From: an uncultured Candidatus Saccharibacteria bacterium
GTDB taxonomy: Bacteria > Patescibacteriota > Saccharimonadia > Saccharimonadales > Saccharimonadaceae
Assembly (NCBI GenBank): GCA_938041555.1
Contig: CALIAC010000011.1
Coordinates: forward strand, 21,923 to 85,922
Reading direction: 5' to 3'
Length of the DNA: 64,000 nucleotides
The notes under the pieces were generated by a model. That model did no database searches and had not been told where the DNA came from. It saw nothing but the letters and a program-made list of their open reading frames with translations. Position 1 is the stretch's first letter, and each line of letters begins with the position of its first letter. Below, piece after piece: positions 49,115 through 58,090 of this stretch. The translations under genes and the position numbers were made by a program.

Positions 49115-50578
49115 TCACCCCTGACGCTCAGACACCTCTCGGCACTCCTGCCGGAGCCGCTCGAGAGGGGCATAATCATCATGGTACGGCGGCTGGCTGG
49201 CGAAGGGGGCTGGCTGATGAGAAGCGTCACCACCATACGTCGCCACGACATTAGTGTAATCCCAGCCATCTGCCCGCTCGTAGCGGAAGCTCCCCTGCCC
49301 CAATAGAGCAGCATACGGCGCATCCTGAGCAGCAAACAGTGGCTGGCAGGCTGGCTGGCGACTGGCAATCATATTAACCACCACGCGAGTATGTGGGTGG
49401 AGATGCCGCTTGAGTGCGGTAGCATACTCTTGTGTTGCCAGTGAGGCGGGTACATCACCGTCGTTATACACATCAACAAGGACGATATCGTACTGCTCGG
49501 TGCTGCGTTCAAGGAAGACACGCGCATCTTGGAAGATCGGCCGCACATTGGCTGGATCGCGATAATAAAAATACTGACGAGCAATCGGCACGAGCCCTGG
49601 ATCAATCTCTACCACATCAATCTGGCTCTGCGGATAGCGCTGGGCAAGGAGGCGCGGCACCGTGAAGGTCCCACCACCCAGCACCAAAATGCGCTGGCGC
49701 TGCGGCGCGCGCTCCACCGCGTGCATCATCTGACGCGTATACCAAAATGGCAGCTGCTGCGGCTGCCCGACTACCACACCAGATTGCACACCAGCTGGGC
49801 CGCTGGCAATCCCGCGGATAATCGCGCCATCCTGCCGACGCCATTGCTGGAGTGTGTAGTGCGCCGCGGCGGTATCGATCGTCTGCGCGGCCTGAGCCCG
49901 CACCACTGGTGCCACGCGATAGCCCAGCGCCAAGCCCACACACAGCACGCTCACCACCACGCGCCACTGCCAGCGCTGGCCGGGCACCACCAGCCAGCTG
50001 GCCAGCACGAGCAGACTAATGAGTACCACCAGCACGTCGTGAATCCCCAGCCAGCCAAACAGGAAAAACCCCGCCGCAAAGGTGCCAACGATCCCACCAA
50101 TCGAATTCACCGCACTGAGTGACGCCACCGACCGCCCCGTTCGCGCTAGCGTCTCTGTCTGCCGCTCCACCAGGTAGGGACTCACTGCTCCCAGCACCAG
50201 GCTAGTCGGCGCAAAGAGCAAGCTTGCCGCCACCGTAGCTTGCAGGCGAATATCGATCGGTAGCTGGGCCACCCACCGCAGTATATCGTGGTATTGGCAC
50301 AGCATTGTCAGCATCAGCAGCGCCGCACCAAGCAGCAGCCAGGCCACATCGCCATCACGCGAGCGTGCATCGGCTAGCACACCGCCCAGCCAGTATCCCA
50401 GGCTCATTGCCGCAATAATGACACCAATAATACTCGCCCACACATACGTCGACGCACCTACCACTGGCGACATCACTCGTGCTGCCACCAGCTCAAACAC
50501 CATCACACAAAACCCCGCCACAAATGCAATCACCAAGCGTCGATACGGCAGCGGCATTATCAGTCGTTTCAGTTTCAT
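49115..50578 (-). CDS. Fused membrane/spermidine-synthase-like protein
   Basis: 487 residues. N-terminal half has about seven or eight TM segments (VIAFVAGFCVMVFELVAARV and onward to about 225) as in fused MFS/polyamine-synthase proteins. C-terminal half is a Rossmann methyltransferase-like fold: ILVLGGGTFTVPRLLA (SAM loop), IDVVEIDPGLVPIARQYF (acidic end of strand 2), IFQDARVFLE and YDIVLVDVYND, where polyamine synthases have D-x-x-D/DP. Product unknown; could modify a polyamine or an envelope substrate. ATG 50578 is 6 nt from TACAAT; leaderless. Confidence 0.85.
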   Translation of the reverse strand: MKLKRLIMPLPYRRLVIAFVAGFCVMVFELVAARVMSPVVGASTYVWASIIGVIIAAMSLGYWLGGVLADARSRDGDVAWLLLGAALLMLTMLCQYHDILRWVAQLPIDIRLQATVAASLLFAPTSLVLGAVSPYLVERQTETLARTGRSVASLSAVNSIGGIVGTFAAGFFLFGWLGIHDVLVVLISLLVLASWLVVPGQRWQWRVVVSVLCVGLALGYRVAPVVRAQAAQTIDTAAAHYTLQQWRRQDGAIIRGIASGPAGVQSGVVVGQPQQLPFWYTRQMMHAVERAPQRQRILVLGGGTFTVPRLLAQRYPQSQIDVVEIDPGLVPIARQYFYYRDPANVRPIFQDARVFLERSTEQYDIVLVDVYNDGDVPASLATQEYATALKRHLHPHTRVVVNMIASRQPACQPLFAAQDAPYAALLGQGSFRYERADGWDYTNVVATYGGDASHQPAPFASQPPYHDDYAPLERLRQECREVSERQG

Positions 50579-50590
50579 AGGAGTATTGTA
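50579..50590 (-). promoter_or_regulatory. Leaderless promoter of the spermidine-synthase-like gene
   Basis: TACAAT (50585-50590), 6 nt, ATG 50578. Confidence 0.55.
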
Positions 50591-50633
50591 GCATGGTTGA
50601 TGAGCTATGTTTTTTAATGTTATATCGCTTCTC

Positions 50634-50667
50634 TTTACATCGCACCTCGATATGATATGATATTGTT
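50634..50667 (+). promoter_or_regulatory. Leaderless promoter of the NatA-like gene
   Basis: TTTACA, 16 bp, TATGAT (50656-50661), 6 nt, ATG 50668. Confidence 0.55.
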
Positions 50668-51411
50668 ATGGAAGCAACAGATTCTATCATCACCGTCAGC
50701 CATTTTTCGATGAAATTTGGCAAGACCAGCGTCATCGACGACCTCAGTTTTGAGGTGAAACGCGGCGAGACGTTTGGTTTTTTGGGGAGCAACGGCTCGG
50801 GCAAGACCACCACGATCCGCTCACTCCTCGGTATTTATCAACCAACTGGTGGCGAGCTGCTCATCGATGGCACGCCATACTCCGTCTCGGGCGACGTCAA
50901 GCTTGGCTACCTACCAGAGGAGCGCGGCCTCTACAAGAAGGAGAGCGTCATCGACACGATGGTCTACTTTGGCCAGCTTAAGGGCCTGAGCCGCAGCGAA
51001 GCACGCAGCAAGTCGCTCGCCTTCCTCGAGCGAGTTGGCCTGGCCGACAAAGCCAAGACCCGCCTAGATAAGCTCAGTGGTGGCCAGCAGCAAAAGGTTC
51101 AGCTCGGCATCACCATCATCAACGACCCAGAGCTCATCATTCTCGACGAACCCACCAAGGGCTTCGACCCCGTCAACCGACGCTTACTGATGGAGATCAT
51201 TGAGGAGCACCAAGCCAAGGGTGCCACAGTGGTAATGATCACCCACCAGATGGACGAAGTTGAGCGCTTGTGCGACCGCATCTTGCTGCTCAAAGACGGC
51301 GTGGCTCATGCCTATGGTACAGTAGACGAGGTACGCGCGCAGTTTGGCGGCAAATCGCTCGACGATATCTTCATCCAGGTCTATAGCCAGCCCAGCAAGG
51401 AGGACAACTAA
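50668..51411 (+). CDS. ABC transporter ATP-binding protein, NatA type
   Basis: 247 residues. Walker A GSNGSGKTTT (about 42-51), Q-loop region YLPEERGLYKK, signature LSGGQQQKV, Walker B LIILDEPTKGFDP and switch VMITHQMDEVE. The C-terminal extension (LKDGVAHAYGTVDEVRAQFG) is typical of NatA/CcmA/drug exporters. Partner permease starts 2 bp after its stop. Transports an unknown ion, drug or peptide outward. Confidence 0.94.
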   Translation: MEATDSIITVSHFSMKFGKTSVIDDLSFEVKRGETFGFLGSNGSGKTTTIRSLLGIYQPTGGELLIDGTPYSVSGDVKLGYLPEERGLYKKESVIDTMVYFGQLKGLSRSEARSKSLAFLERVGLADKAKTRLDKLSGGQQQKVQLGITIINDPELIILDEPTKGFDPVNRRLLMEIIEEHQAKGATVVMITHQMDEVERLCDRILLLKDGVAHAYGTVDEVRAQFGGKSLDDIFIQVYSQPSKEDN

Positions 51412-51412
51412 T

Positions 51413-52627
51413 ATGCATAATTTATCTACCGTCATCCGCTTCGAGATCACCCGTTCGCTCAAGAAGAAGTCGTTTTGGCTTGCGGCAATCAGCTTCCCGT
51501 TGGTGTTTGCCGTGCTCTTTGGCGTCATCTTCCTCTCCAATAAAGCCTCGGCCGATGCTGCCAAGAACCTCGAGAAGCAATCCTTTAGCTTTGCTGTGAC
51601 GGATGAGTCGAAGCTCGTCAAGCCAGAGCTGCTCGCCGCCACCAAAGCCCAGCCCGTCGCTGCTGCGGACAAAGACGCCACCATCAAGCGGGTCCAAGAG
51701 GGCAAGCTCGATGCCTACATCTACTACCCCAAAGACATCGCCAAAGAACGAGTGGAAGTCTATGGCAAAGACGTGGGGCTCTTCGACAACGGCCGCTACA
51801 GTGGCATTGCCACCAGCCTGCTCTCGAACTCCGTCCAATCAGAGGTCAGCCCAGCGGTACGCATGGTCATCCAAGACAAAATTAACACCAAAAACACCGT
51901 CTACAAAAATGGCAAAGAATACAATGCCATCAACGAGATGATCCTACCGGGGGTTTTCTTGGTGCTGTTCTACTTCCTTATTAGCTTCTTTGGCAACCAA
52001 ATGCTCACCAGCACAACGGAGGAGAAGGAAAACCGCGTCATCGAGATGATCCTCACCACAGTGCACGCTCGCACGCTCATCATCGGCAAGATTATTTCGC
52101 TCATCGTCCTGGCGTTTATTCAGGGGTTGCTCGTTATTTTGCCGGTGCTTGTTGCCTATCTCTTCTTCAAAGATCAGCTGCAGCTGCCCGATGTCGACCT
52201 CTCACACATTGCAGTCGACCCCGTGCGGATTGGGATAGGCTTCCTCGCCTTTGCCGCGAGCTTCCTCTTCTTCACCGGTATGCTGGTGGCAATCGGTGCT
52301 GCTGTGCCAACCGCTAAGGAAGCGGGTAGCTTCTTTGCTACCATCATGATCCTGCTCTTTGCGCCGCTCTATGCCGCTGCCATGCTCGTCTCCACACCAG
52401 ACGCGCTGCCAAGCAAGATCATCACCTACTTCCCCCTCACCTCGCCCATCCCACTCATGCTGCGCAATGCGATTGGCAACCTCAGTGCGACGGACGCTGC
52501 CATTAGCATTAGCATCCTGACTGTCTGTGCCGTCATCGCCATCATGATGGGCGTGCGCCTCTTCCGCTTTGGTGCGCTCGAGTACAGCCGCAAACTCAGC
52601 CTGCGCGAGATCTTTACCCGCCGGTAA
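51413..52627 (+). CDS. ABC transporter permease, NatB type
   Basis: 404 residues. First TM SFWLAAISFPLVFAVLFGVIF (about 21-42), a ~140-residue outside domain, then five or so TMs (MILPGVFLVLFYFLISFFGN, IISLIVLAFIQGLLVILPVL, etc.). TTEEKENRVIEMILTTVHAR is the conserved cytoplasmic coupling helix of the NatB/YhaP family. AAGGAGG 9 nt before ATG 51413. Ends before a terminator at 52688. Confidence 0.92.
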   Translation: MHNLSTVIRFEITRSLKKKSFWLAAISFPLVFAVLFGVIFLSNKASADAAKNLEKQSFSFAVTDESKLVKPELLAATKAQPVAAADKDATIKRVQEGKLDAYIYYPKDIAKERVEVYGKDVGLFDNGRYSGIATSLLSNSVQSEVSPAVRMVIQDKINTKNTVYKNGKEYNAINEMILPGVFLVLFYFLISFFGNQMLTSTTEEKENRVIEMILTTVHARTLIIGKIISLIVLAFIQGLLVILPVLVAYLFFKDQLQLPDVDLSHIAVDPVRIGIGFLAFAASFLFFTGMLVAIGAAVPTAKEAGSFFATIMILLFAPLYAAAMLVSTPDALPSKIITYFPLTSPIPLMLRNAIGNLSATDAAISISILTVCAVIAIMMGVRLFRFGALEYSRKLSLREIFTRR

Positions 52628-52687
52628 CAGCGCAGCGCGCTAGTCTATTACAGCAAAAACTGGCACATTACCTCTGTTTCGTGCCTC

Positions 52688-52716
52688 ATAACCCACCGCT
52701 TGGCCGGTGGGTTTTG
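52688..52716 (+). terminator. Terminator of the NatAB-like operon
   Basis: AACCCACCG / CGGTGGGTT stem and U-run. An imperfect copy of the 12-mer is 9 bp upstream (52668-52679). Confidence 0.88.
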
Positions 52717-52734
52717 GGTTCAAATTTTACCCCC

Positions 52735-52763
52735 TTGACAAAATCCCACATTCTTTCTACTAT
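52735..52763 (+). promoter_or_regulatory. Promoter of the small lipoprotein
   Basis: TTGACA (52735-52740), 17 bp, TACTAT (52758-52763); the transcript carries AGAAAGGT. Confidence 0.75.
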
Positions 52764-52800
52764 TAACAGTATCGATACACTATACAAGAAAGGTCAAACC

Positions 52801-53181
52801 ATGACGCGAGAACACTTCTCCACTCACGAGGATAAAACCGTATCTAGCGCGGTATTGCGAGCTGCCAAAAAAGGAGCGGCTGTAGTAGCATTGGTACCGG
52901 TCGCCGTATTGGGCGTAGCAGGCTGCTCCAGTAACGAGAGCTCGGCACCTACCACTGCTAATAGCGAAGAGTGGACACAGGTATGGGATGATGGATTTGG
53001 TGTTGAGCTCGATAGTACTGGTAAGCGATGTGATGGCCCAAATCTCCTCTACAGGAGTGGAGGCCGTGGTGGGAATATTGCAGTCTCTCCCAACGACCCC
53101 CAGTGCACCGGTAAGACACCAGAGGCCACTGCCACCGACCTAGCCACGGCAATCCCAACACCACTGCCAACGCACGAGTAG
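52801..53181 (+). CDS. Small lipoprotein (126 aa)
   Basis: Signal peptide: basic region (SSAVLRAAKKGA), hydrophobic VVALVPVAVLG and lipobox VAGC (about residues 37-41) followed by SSNESS. Mature part ~85 residues with two Cys (KRCDGPNLLYR and DPQCTGK), likely one disulphide; Ala/Thr/Pro-rich end. Function unknown. AAAGGT 6-7 nt before ATG 52801; TTGACA-17-TACTAT promoter. Confidence 0.82.
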   Translation: MTREHFSTHEDKTVSSAVLRAAKKGAAVVALVPVAVLGVAGCSSNESSAPTTANSEEWTQVWDDGFGVELDSTGKRCDGPNLLYRSGGRGGNIAVSPNDPQCTGKTPEATATDLATAIPTPLPTHE

Positions 53182-53206
53182 CCTCGTTAGGTTACCACAA
53201 GCCAAG

Positions 53207-53234
53207 CACTCCGTATACTCTGCGGAGTGTTTTG
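53207..53234 (+). terminator. Terminator between convergent genes
   Basis: CACTCCG / CGGAGTG stem followed by four U on the + strand; may also serve the VirB6-like gene. Confidence 0.75.
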
Positions 53235-53240
53235 TGTGCT

Positions 53241-56210
53241 CTACCCCCCTGGCCGCTCTGCATATCGCTCATACACAGCGCGGTTGGCGGCGTTGGTGTT
53301 GCGGCGGAGCTCTGGAGTGTTGAGAATGCGGTAAGCATCATGACGAAGGGCTTGGTGACGCTCAGCATAGGCTTGGTCGAAGGTCGGCTCAATGGCAGCC
53401 CGCTTCTCGGGCGAGAGGGTGCGGAGGTACGAGTCTTTGATCTGCTGGTAGTCGGGCAAATCAGGGATACTATAGATCAGCTCTAGTGCGCCATCATTTG
53501 CCCCTGCGAAGTTCTCTGCCTTGAGCCGCCCCTCAAAGACCTGGCGCAGCGAGTGCATCTTCTCAGCAGCTGCGCCGTTGTATTCGCCGCGCAAGATCGC
53601 ATCGTACGTCACGTCATTCACGAATGGCACCGCACCCGCCACCCCAGAGGCCACCGCCTCGGCCGAGACAGTCGCGCGAGCATCGTAGTTATACCCCTGG
53701 CGCACCTGCACTGTACCATCGTCTGCCACGTATTCGATCTCGCGGCCAGTCTCGCGGATAATCTCGCGCTTTTGGCCAGCCGAGCCAGCTCGGAACTGGT
53801 GCTCGATAGCCGCCTCCTTGACGTACTCATTATCCGCCCGGAAGGTGTGCTGGTTGCCACTAGCATCGGTGAGGGTGATGGCAGTATCGCCCGTGGCGGC
53901 CATGGCTTGCCATTGGTTGCTGTTGAGCTTGAAGTGGCGCATCAGCTGGTCTTCGGCCGCAACATGCTCACCAAACTCCTTGCGCAGCCGCGCCGTCTGG
54001 CCTGCCACCATCAAGTTCTTATGCCCTACCCCTGTAGCGTAGTCTTGCAGCGTCTGGCCATCGACCATCCGGCGGCGCAAGGCAATGCCATCGCCATTGC
54101 GCAGCACCACACCATCAGCATTGGCCACTGCTCCATCGGCGAGGAGCTCACGGTCGATCTTCGCCCGCACTTCACGCTGCGCCATCGCACTGCGGATCTC
54201 CGTTAGCGCACCCACCTCGGCCGCTGCATAAGCGCGCCGCCCCAAGCCATGGCTCAAGCCAGCTGGTACCTCACCGCCAAGCTTCAGCTCATCGTAGAGT
54301 GCATCCAGCTTATGGGCAGCATTCTTGGCTTCATCAGAGGTGAGCTGGGTGTTGAGTGCTCGCTGCTTGAGCTCATCATCGTGCAAGAGGCGTGCGTTCC
54401 AGGCTCGGTCGCGCCGCGCTGCTCCCTCCTTGCCACGCAGGTCGGTGTAGCGGTTATATTCATCATTGCTCCGCCCCACCGCCGATAGGTCGGCCATTGT
54501 TTCAAAGCGCTTCGTATAAGCATCGGTTCGCTGCTGAAGAGCGCGTTTCTTCAGGGCTCGGCGCCGCGCTGCATTGCCCAGCCAGTTGCGCTGCGCATCA
54601 CCGGCGAGCACGCGCGATTTGCGCAGGTCTGCCCGCTGCTGCGCCCAAGTCCGCGTTCGGTCAACGATGCCACGCCGCGGATCATTCATAATCGCACCCA
54701 GCCGCCCCAGCAGCGAGCCGCTCATCCGCACCACAAAGGGCGTTAGCACCAGTGGCACTACCTGCACTGCCAGGCCAAGGATGATGAGGTTGAGATTATT
54801 CGCATCCTTACCATTCGTCAGGATAGCCACCCCCGCCAGGCGCGACCCACCAAACAATATCGACATCAGCGGAAACATCAACATCATCGTCATAAAGAGA
54901 TCCTTCCACTTATCAAAATACTTCTCTGTACTAGGCAATACATGTAACAAGAAAGCAAAGGGCGAGATGATAACAAGAATAGTGATGAGTGCCTGGCGCG
55001 CCGCAATAATCACCGCAGCGATGATAACCGCCAACAGAACACCCACCAGCAGCGGGATGGCCATCGCCAGCGCCCCATCCGTCGCACCCACCAGTGCACC
55101 CACTCCCACCACCGCACCCACCGCGCTAGCGCTACCCGTCAGCAGAGCACTCATGACATTAGGCCAGGTGATTTTATTAAGCGTGTTATAATCCGCCCCA
55201 TTGACCGTCGAGGCAATATTGACAAACAGCTGCTGCAGCTGAAAGCCCAATATATTCGAAATATCGATCGCCGCCGCACACAGCCAAAACGACATATTAA
55301 CGACGATAATCGACACGACGAGGCGCGGAAACATCTTCTTAATGCCATAATTGCTAATACCAACACTGGTAACTTGCGAATAAATGACGATGAGCGAGAC
55401 GATGATAAAGGCGATGTTGGCTAAGTCGCGCATGATCGCCCAAAAGCGAAAGAGTGTGCCATCGCTACCAGATTGGAGTGGCTGCACCGCCAAGTACTGC
55501 GCCACCTGCTGGTAGAGCTGGTCAGTGATCCACGCCATGAAGTTGCTCACCGGGCAGACAATCCAGCCAATACTTCCCAGCGCTGTGCCACTACAACTGG
55601 TCGTGGCACCATCATCTTTATCTGCTTGCTCGGCGGGTTTGTCTTGGGGTTGGTTGTTGTTATTATTTGCCGCTTGGCCGTTATTCCCGCCATTTTGGCC
55701 GTTGGCGTTGTTCTGATTATTACCAGCGTTTTGCCCAGCTTGACCACCGTTATTTTGATTATTTTGGTTGTTCTGGCCACCGTTATTTTGCGGCGCGGCC
55801 TCCTGTTGCCCCGAGACAGAGATGGCAATGGCATCATCCATCTTGTTATACGTATCTGGCTCAACAAAGATATACTCTACGTACGTCGCTTCCTTGGCAC
55901 GAAGCGGATCACTACCAGCTGGGAAGACGATGGTTTGGCGCCGATTGGTCGTTGGCTCATACTCATAGAAGTGCACGCCAGCAGGTAAGCCGCGATCTGC
56001 CACCCCTTTGTCGCCCCCTCGGTATGGCTTGAAGGTATTATGACGAAAGATAAGGTTCTCGCCCTGGCGCTGCGCCGTCTCAGCAGCATATACCGGCACA
56101 GAGGTAGCGAGCGTGAGCCCCAAGAGTGCCGCCACTAATAGTGCCAGCCACCCCGTATATTGCCGCAGACAACCCCTCGCCCGCGCAACCACTCGCCACG
56201 CTCTGTTCAT
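53241..56210 (-). CDS. VirB6/TrbL-like type IV secretion membrane protein
   Basis: 989 residues. Signal-type N-terminus (LALLVAALLGLTLATSVPVYA), a small extracytoplasmic domain, an Asn/Gln/Gly-rich linker (NNNNNQPQDKPAEQADKDD), then a six- or seven-TM block (about 275-545: LANIAFIIVSLIVIYSQ, LVVSIIVVNMSFWLCAAAID, AIPLLVGVLLAVIIAAVIIA, FMTMMLMFPLMSILFGG, LVLTPFVVRMSG). A long basic helical C-terminus of ~430 residues follows. This is the layout of CPR VirB6/TrbL proteins. Divergent from six pilin-like genes, which supports a shared T4SS-like machine. Promoter TTGACC-17-TAATGT; only 10 nt from -10 to ATG. Confidence 0.8.
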   Translation of the reverse strand: MNRAWRVVARARGCLRQYTGWLALLVAALLGLTLATSVPVYAAETAQRQGENLIFRHNTFKPYRGGDKGVADRGLPAGVHFYEYEPTTNRRQTIVFPAGSDPLRAKEATYVEYIFVEPDTYNKMDDAIAISVSGQQEAAPQNNGGQNNQNNQNNGGQAGQNAGNNQNNANGQNGGNNGQAANNNNNQPQDKPAEQADKDDGATTSCSGTALGSIGWIVCPVSNFMAWITDQLYQQVAQYLAVQPLQSGSDGTLFRFWAIMRDLANIAFIIVSLIVIYSQVTSVGISNYGIKKMFPRLVVSIIVVNMSFWLCAAAIDISNILGFQLQQLFVNIASTVNGADYNTLNKITWPNVMSALLTGSASAVGAVVGVGALVGATDGALAMAIPLLVGVLLAVIIAAVIIAARQALITILVIISPFAFLLHVLPSTEKYFDKWKDLFMTMMLMFPLMSILFGGSRLAGVAILTNGKDANNLNLIILGLAVQVVPLVLTPFVVRMSGSLLGRLGAIMNDPRRGIVDRTRTWAQQRADLRKSRVLAGDAQRNWLGNAARRRALKKRALQQRTDAYTKRFETMADLSAVGRSNDEYNRYTDLRGKEGAARRDRAWNARLLHDDELKQRALNTQLTSDEAKNAAHKLDALYDELKLGGEVPAGLSHGLGRRAYAAAEVGALTEIRSAMAQREVRAKIDRELLADGAVANADGVVLRNGDGIALRRRMVDGQTLQDYATGVGHKNLMVAGQTARLRKEFGEHVAAEDQLMRHFKLNSNQWQAMAATGDTAITLTDASGNQHTFRADNEYVKEAAIEHQFRAGSAGQKREIIRETGREIEYVADDGTVQVRQGYNYDARATVSAEAVASGVAGAVPFVNDVTYDAILRGEYNGAAAEKMHSLRQVFEGRLKAENFAGANDGALELIYSIPDLPDYQQIKDSYLRTLSPEKRAAIEPTFDQAYAERHQALRHDAYRILNTPELRRNTNAANRAVYERYAERPGG

Positions 56211-56220
56211 GTCTTGTTCG

Positions 56221-56249
56221 ACATTAGCATAATATCGCACAGTGGTCAA
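56221..56249 (-). promoter_or_regulatory. Promoter of the VirB6-like gene
   Basis: TTGACC (56244-56249), 17 bp, TAATGT (56221-56226), 10 nt, ATG 56210. Confidence 0.65.
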
Positions 56250-56552
56250 GTTTTTGCTGCCTGCATATCAAATCGTATCTATTGCGCACTCCCTTCTAGC
56301 GTTACACAGGCTACTATTGGCGAATAATCCTACCCCTGTGCAGAGCTAAAAACTATCACTATTTATTTCATCTCTCATAAAGCAGCCCAGCAGCAAAAGC
56401 GAACCAGCCCAGAAAATATCGACCTTGCAGCCCAAGTTTTATGCACCACGATGCCAATACCACCACCCAGCCATTCGCTCCTACTCTGTTCGTGCCCCGC
56501 CCCAGTCTTTACAACACCGCTCGTATCGTATACACTACAGCGTAGGAATAGT
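56250..56552. other. Divergent intergenic region before the pilin array
   Basis: No gene. It must hold the + strand promoter for the array; GTATACACT near 56525 is the only -10-like candidate, and AGGA precedes the first start. Confidence 0.4.
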
Positions 56553-56954
56553 ATGATGAAATATAAGCGATTGATCTTGGGCTTCGGTGCAATGCTGGCA
56601 ATTTTTGCCGGCGGTGTTGCTATGCCAGCACAGGTGATGGCGGCAGGTGATGGCTGCGGGATTATTGACTTCACAGGCGTAAGTTGTTCCCAAGAGGCTG
56701 ACCCAAAAGATAAGGGAGATGCCAATATCTCTGGTCTACTCATTGGTTTTCTCAGAATCATGAATGTCGGTGTTGGCATCGCAGCAGTTGGCGCGCTTAT
56801 TTACGCTGGTATTCTCTACTCAACCGCTAGCGGTGACGCTAATAAAACAGCCCAAGCTAAGACAGTTATCACCAATGTTGTTATAGGTATTTTGGCATAT
56901 GCAGTTATGGGTATTGCGCTTAACTTCCTTGTGCCAGGAGGAATTATCCGATGA
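56553..56954 (+). CDS. T4SS pilin-like protein 1
   Basis: 133 residues. Signal peptide ending AQVMA, two Cys in a short mature loop (DGCGI, VSCSQ), TM1 (GVGIAAVGALIYAGILY), a polar loop (STASGDANKTAQAKT) and TM2 (VVIGILAYAVMGIALNFL). VirB2/TrbC-type pilin plan, family of CPR T4SS pilins. First of six in tandem; its stop overlaps the next ATG (ATGA). The start may be ATG 56553 or 56556. Confidence 0.78.
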   Translation: MMKYKRLILGFGAMLAIFAGGVAMPAQVMAAGDGCGIIDFTGVSCSQEADPKDKGDANISGLLIGFLRIMNVGVGIAAVGALIYAGILYSTASGDANKTAQAKTVITNVVIGILAYAVMGIALNFLVPGGIIR

Positions 56955-57355
56955 TTCGCCGTCTTGCTGTTTTTGGGCTTGCTGTTGCCACCATACTCTC
57001 CTTTGCGTCTGCTACTCCAGCGCACGCTGCTGCACCCTGTTCACCACCCAACTTCCTTGGTATGCCCGCTTGGTACCGTGGTCTCCAAGACTCGAACGAT
57101 TGCAGTTCGATCCAAACGACCGACATCCAGACGATGATCCTCACAATTGCCCTCAATATCCTCCAGGCTGCAATGGTTATCGTTGCCTATGTTGCCGTTG
57201 GGTTTATTATCAAAGGTGGCTATATGTATATGGTGAGCTCGGGCAGCCCTGATGCAATGGCCAAGGCAAAGAACACGATCCGCGATGCACTGATTGGTCT
57301 TGTTATTGCGATCTCTGCAGCAGCAATCGTTGACATGGTAGCGGGGGTTATCTAA
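56951..57355 (+). CDS. T4SS pilin-like protein 2
   Basis: 134 residues. Signal peptide (LAVFGLAVATILSFASATPA, cut after AHA), two Cys (PCSPP, NDCSS), TM1 (AAMVIVAYVAVGFIIKGG), loop YMVSSGSPDAMAKAKNT, TM2 (ALIGLVIAISAAAIVDMV). Same family as its neighbours; overlaps gene 1 by 4 bp and precedes gene 3 by 1 bp. Confidence 0.75.
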   Translation: MIRRLAVFGLAVATILSFASATPAHAAAPCSPPNFLGMPAWYRGLQDSNDCSSIQTTDIQTMILTIALNILQAAMVIVAYVAVGFIIKGGYMYMVSSGSPDAMAKAKNTIRDALIGLVIAISAAAIVDMVAGVI

Positions 57356-57356
57356 T

Positions 57357-57647
57357 ATGTGGCGTATATTCTCAACCCTCAAAGGTGTTAGTGCACAAGA
57401 TATCAAGTACCAAAGCTCCGCAGATAACTCAAGTATTCTCCAAAATGTCCTTAACACTGCTTATATTTGGGCCGGGGTGGTTGCAGTTATCGTCATTATT
57501 GTAGCGGGTTTTATGTATACCGTATCACAAGACGACCCAAGCCAAGTAAGTCGCGCCAAGAACACCCTGCTTGGTGCTATTGTTGGTCTCGCTGTTGTTC
57601 TTCTCGCTTTTGTCATCACCAATACTGTTCTAAATGGAGTCTTTTGA
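57357..57647 (+). CDS. T4SS pilin-like protein 3 (no signal peptide)
   Basis: 96 residues. Lacks an obvious signal peptide and Cys; begins MWRIFSTLKGVSAQD. TM1 (VVAVIVIIVAGFMYTV), loop SQDDPSQVSRAKNT, TM2 (AIVGLAVVLLAFVITNTVL). Shortest member; may be an assembly factor. Its TGA overlaps the next ATG (TGATG). Confidence 0.72.
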   Translation: MWRIFSTLKGVSAQDIKYQSSADNSSILQNVLNTAYIWAGVVAVIVIIVAGFMYTVSQDDPSQVSRAKNTLLGAIVGLAVVLLAFVITNTVLNGVF

Positions 57648-58075
57648 TGAAGCTATCTCTACAGCGCACACTCTGTCTTATTGGTACAGCCCTGTTGCTC
57701 GGTCTTACCTACTCACCCTCCGCCTTTGCCCGTGTTGACGTCACAGGAGAACTCAAGACCGATAATGCCTGTGATCTAGCTACCGACGGTGATGGTAACG
57801 ATGGCTGCCATGCGGTAACTTCAAGTGCACAAGGCGGTGCGCTCACCCCAATGGTCATCGTCACACGTGGCATCAATATTGCTCTCGTTGTCCTTGGTGG
57901 CGTCTCTGCTCTTATGATTGTCTATGCGGGCTTTCGTTTTACACTAGCCGGCGGCGACCCACAGGCGGTCAAGGCCGCTCGCAATACCATCCTCTATGCA
58001 GTTGCAGGTCTTGTTATTGCTATACTTGCCTATGGTATAGTAAGTTGGATTACTGATAGAATATCGATAACATAA
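57647..58075 (+). CDS. T4SS pilin-like protein 4
   Basis: 142 residues. Signal peptide (LCLIGTALLLGLTYSPSAFA), Cys pair (NACDL, DGCHA), TM1 (NIALVVLGGVSALMIVYAG), loop FTLAGGDPQAVKAARNT, TM2 (AVAGLVIAILAYGIVSWI). Coupled to gene 3 by TGATG; 15-bp gap to gene 5 with its own ribosome site. Confidence 0.75.
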   Translation: MKLSLQRTLCLIGTALLLGLTYSPSAFARVDVTGELKTDNACDLATDGDGNDGCHAVTSSAQGGALTPMVIVTRGINIALVVLGGVSALMIVYAGFRFTLAGGDPQAVKAARNTILYAVAGLVIAILAYGIVSWITDRISIT

Positions 58076-58090
58076 GGGAGGTATAATATA

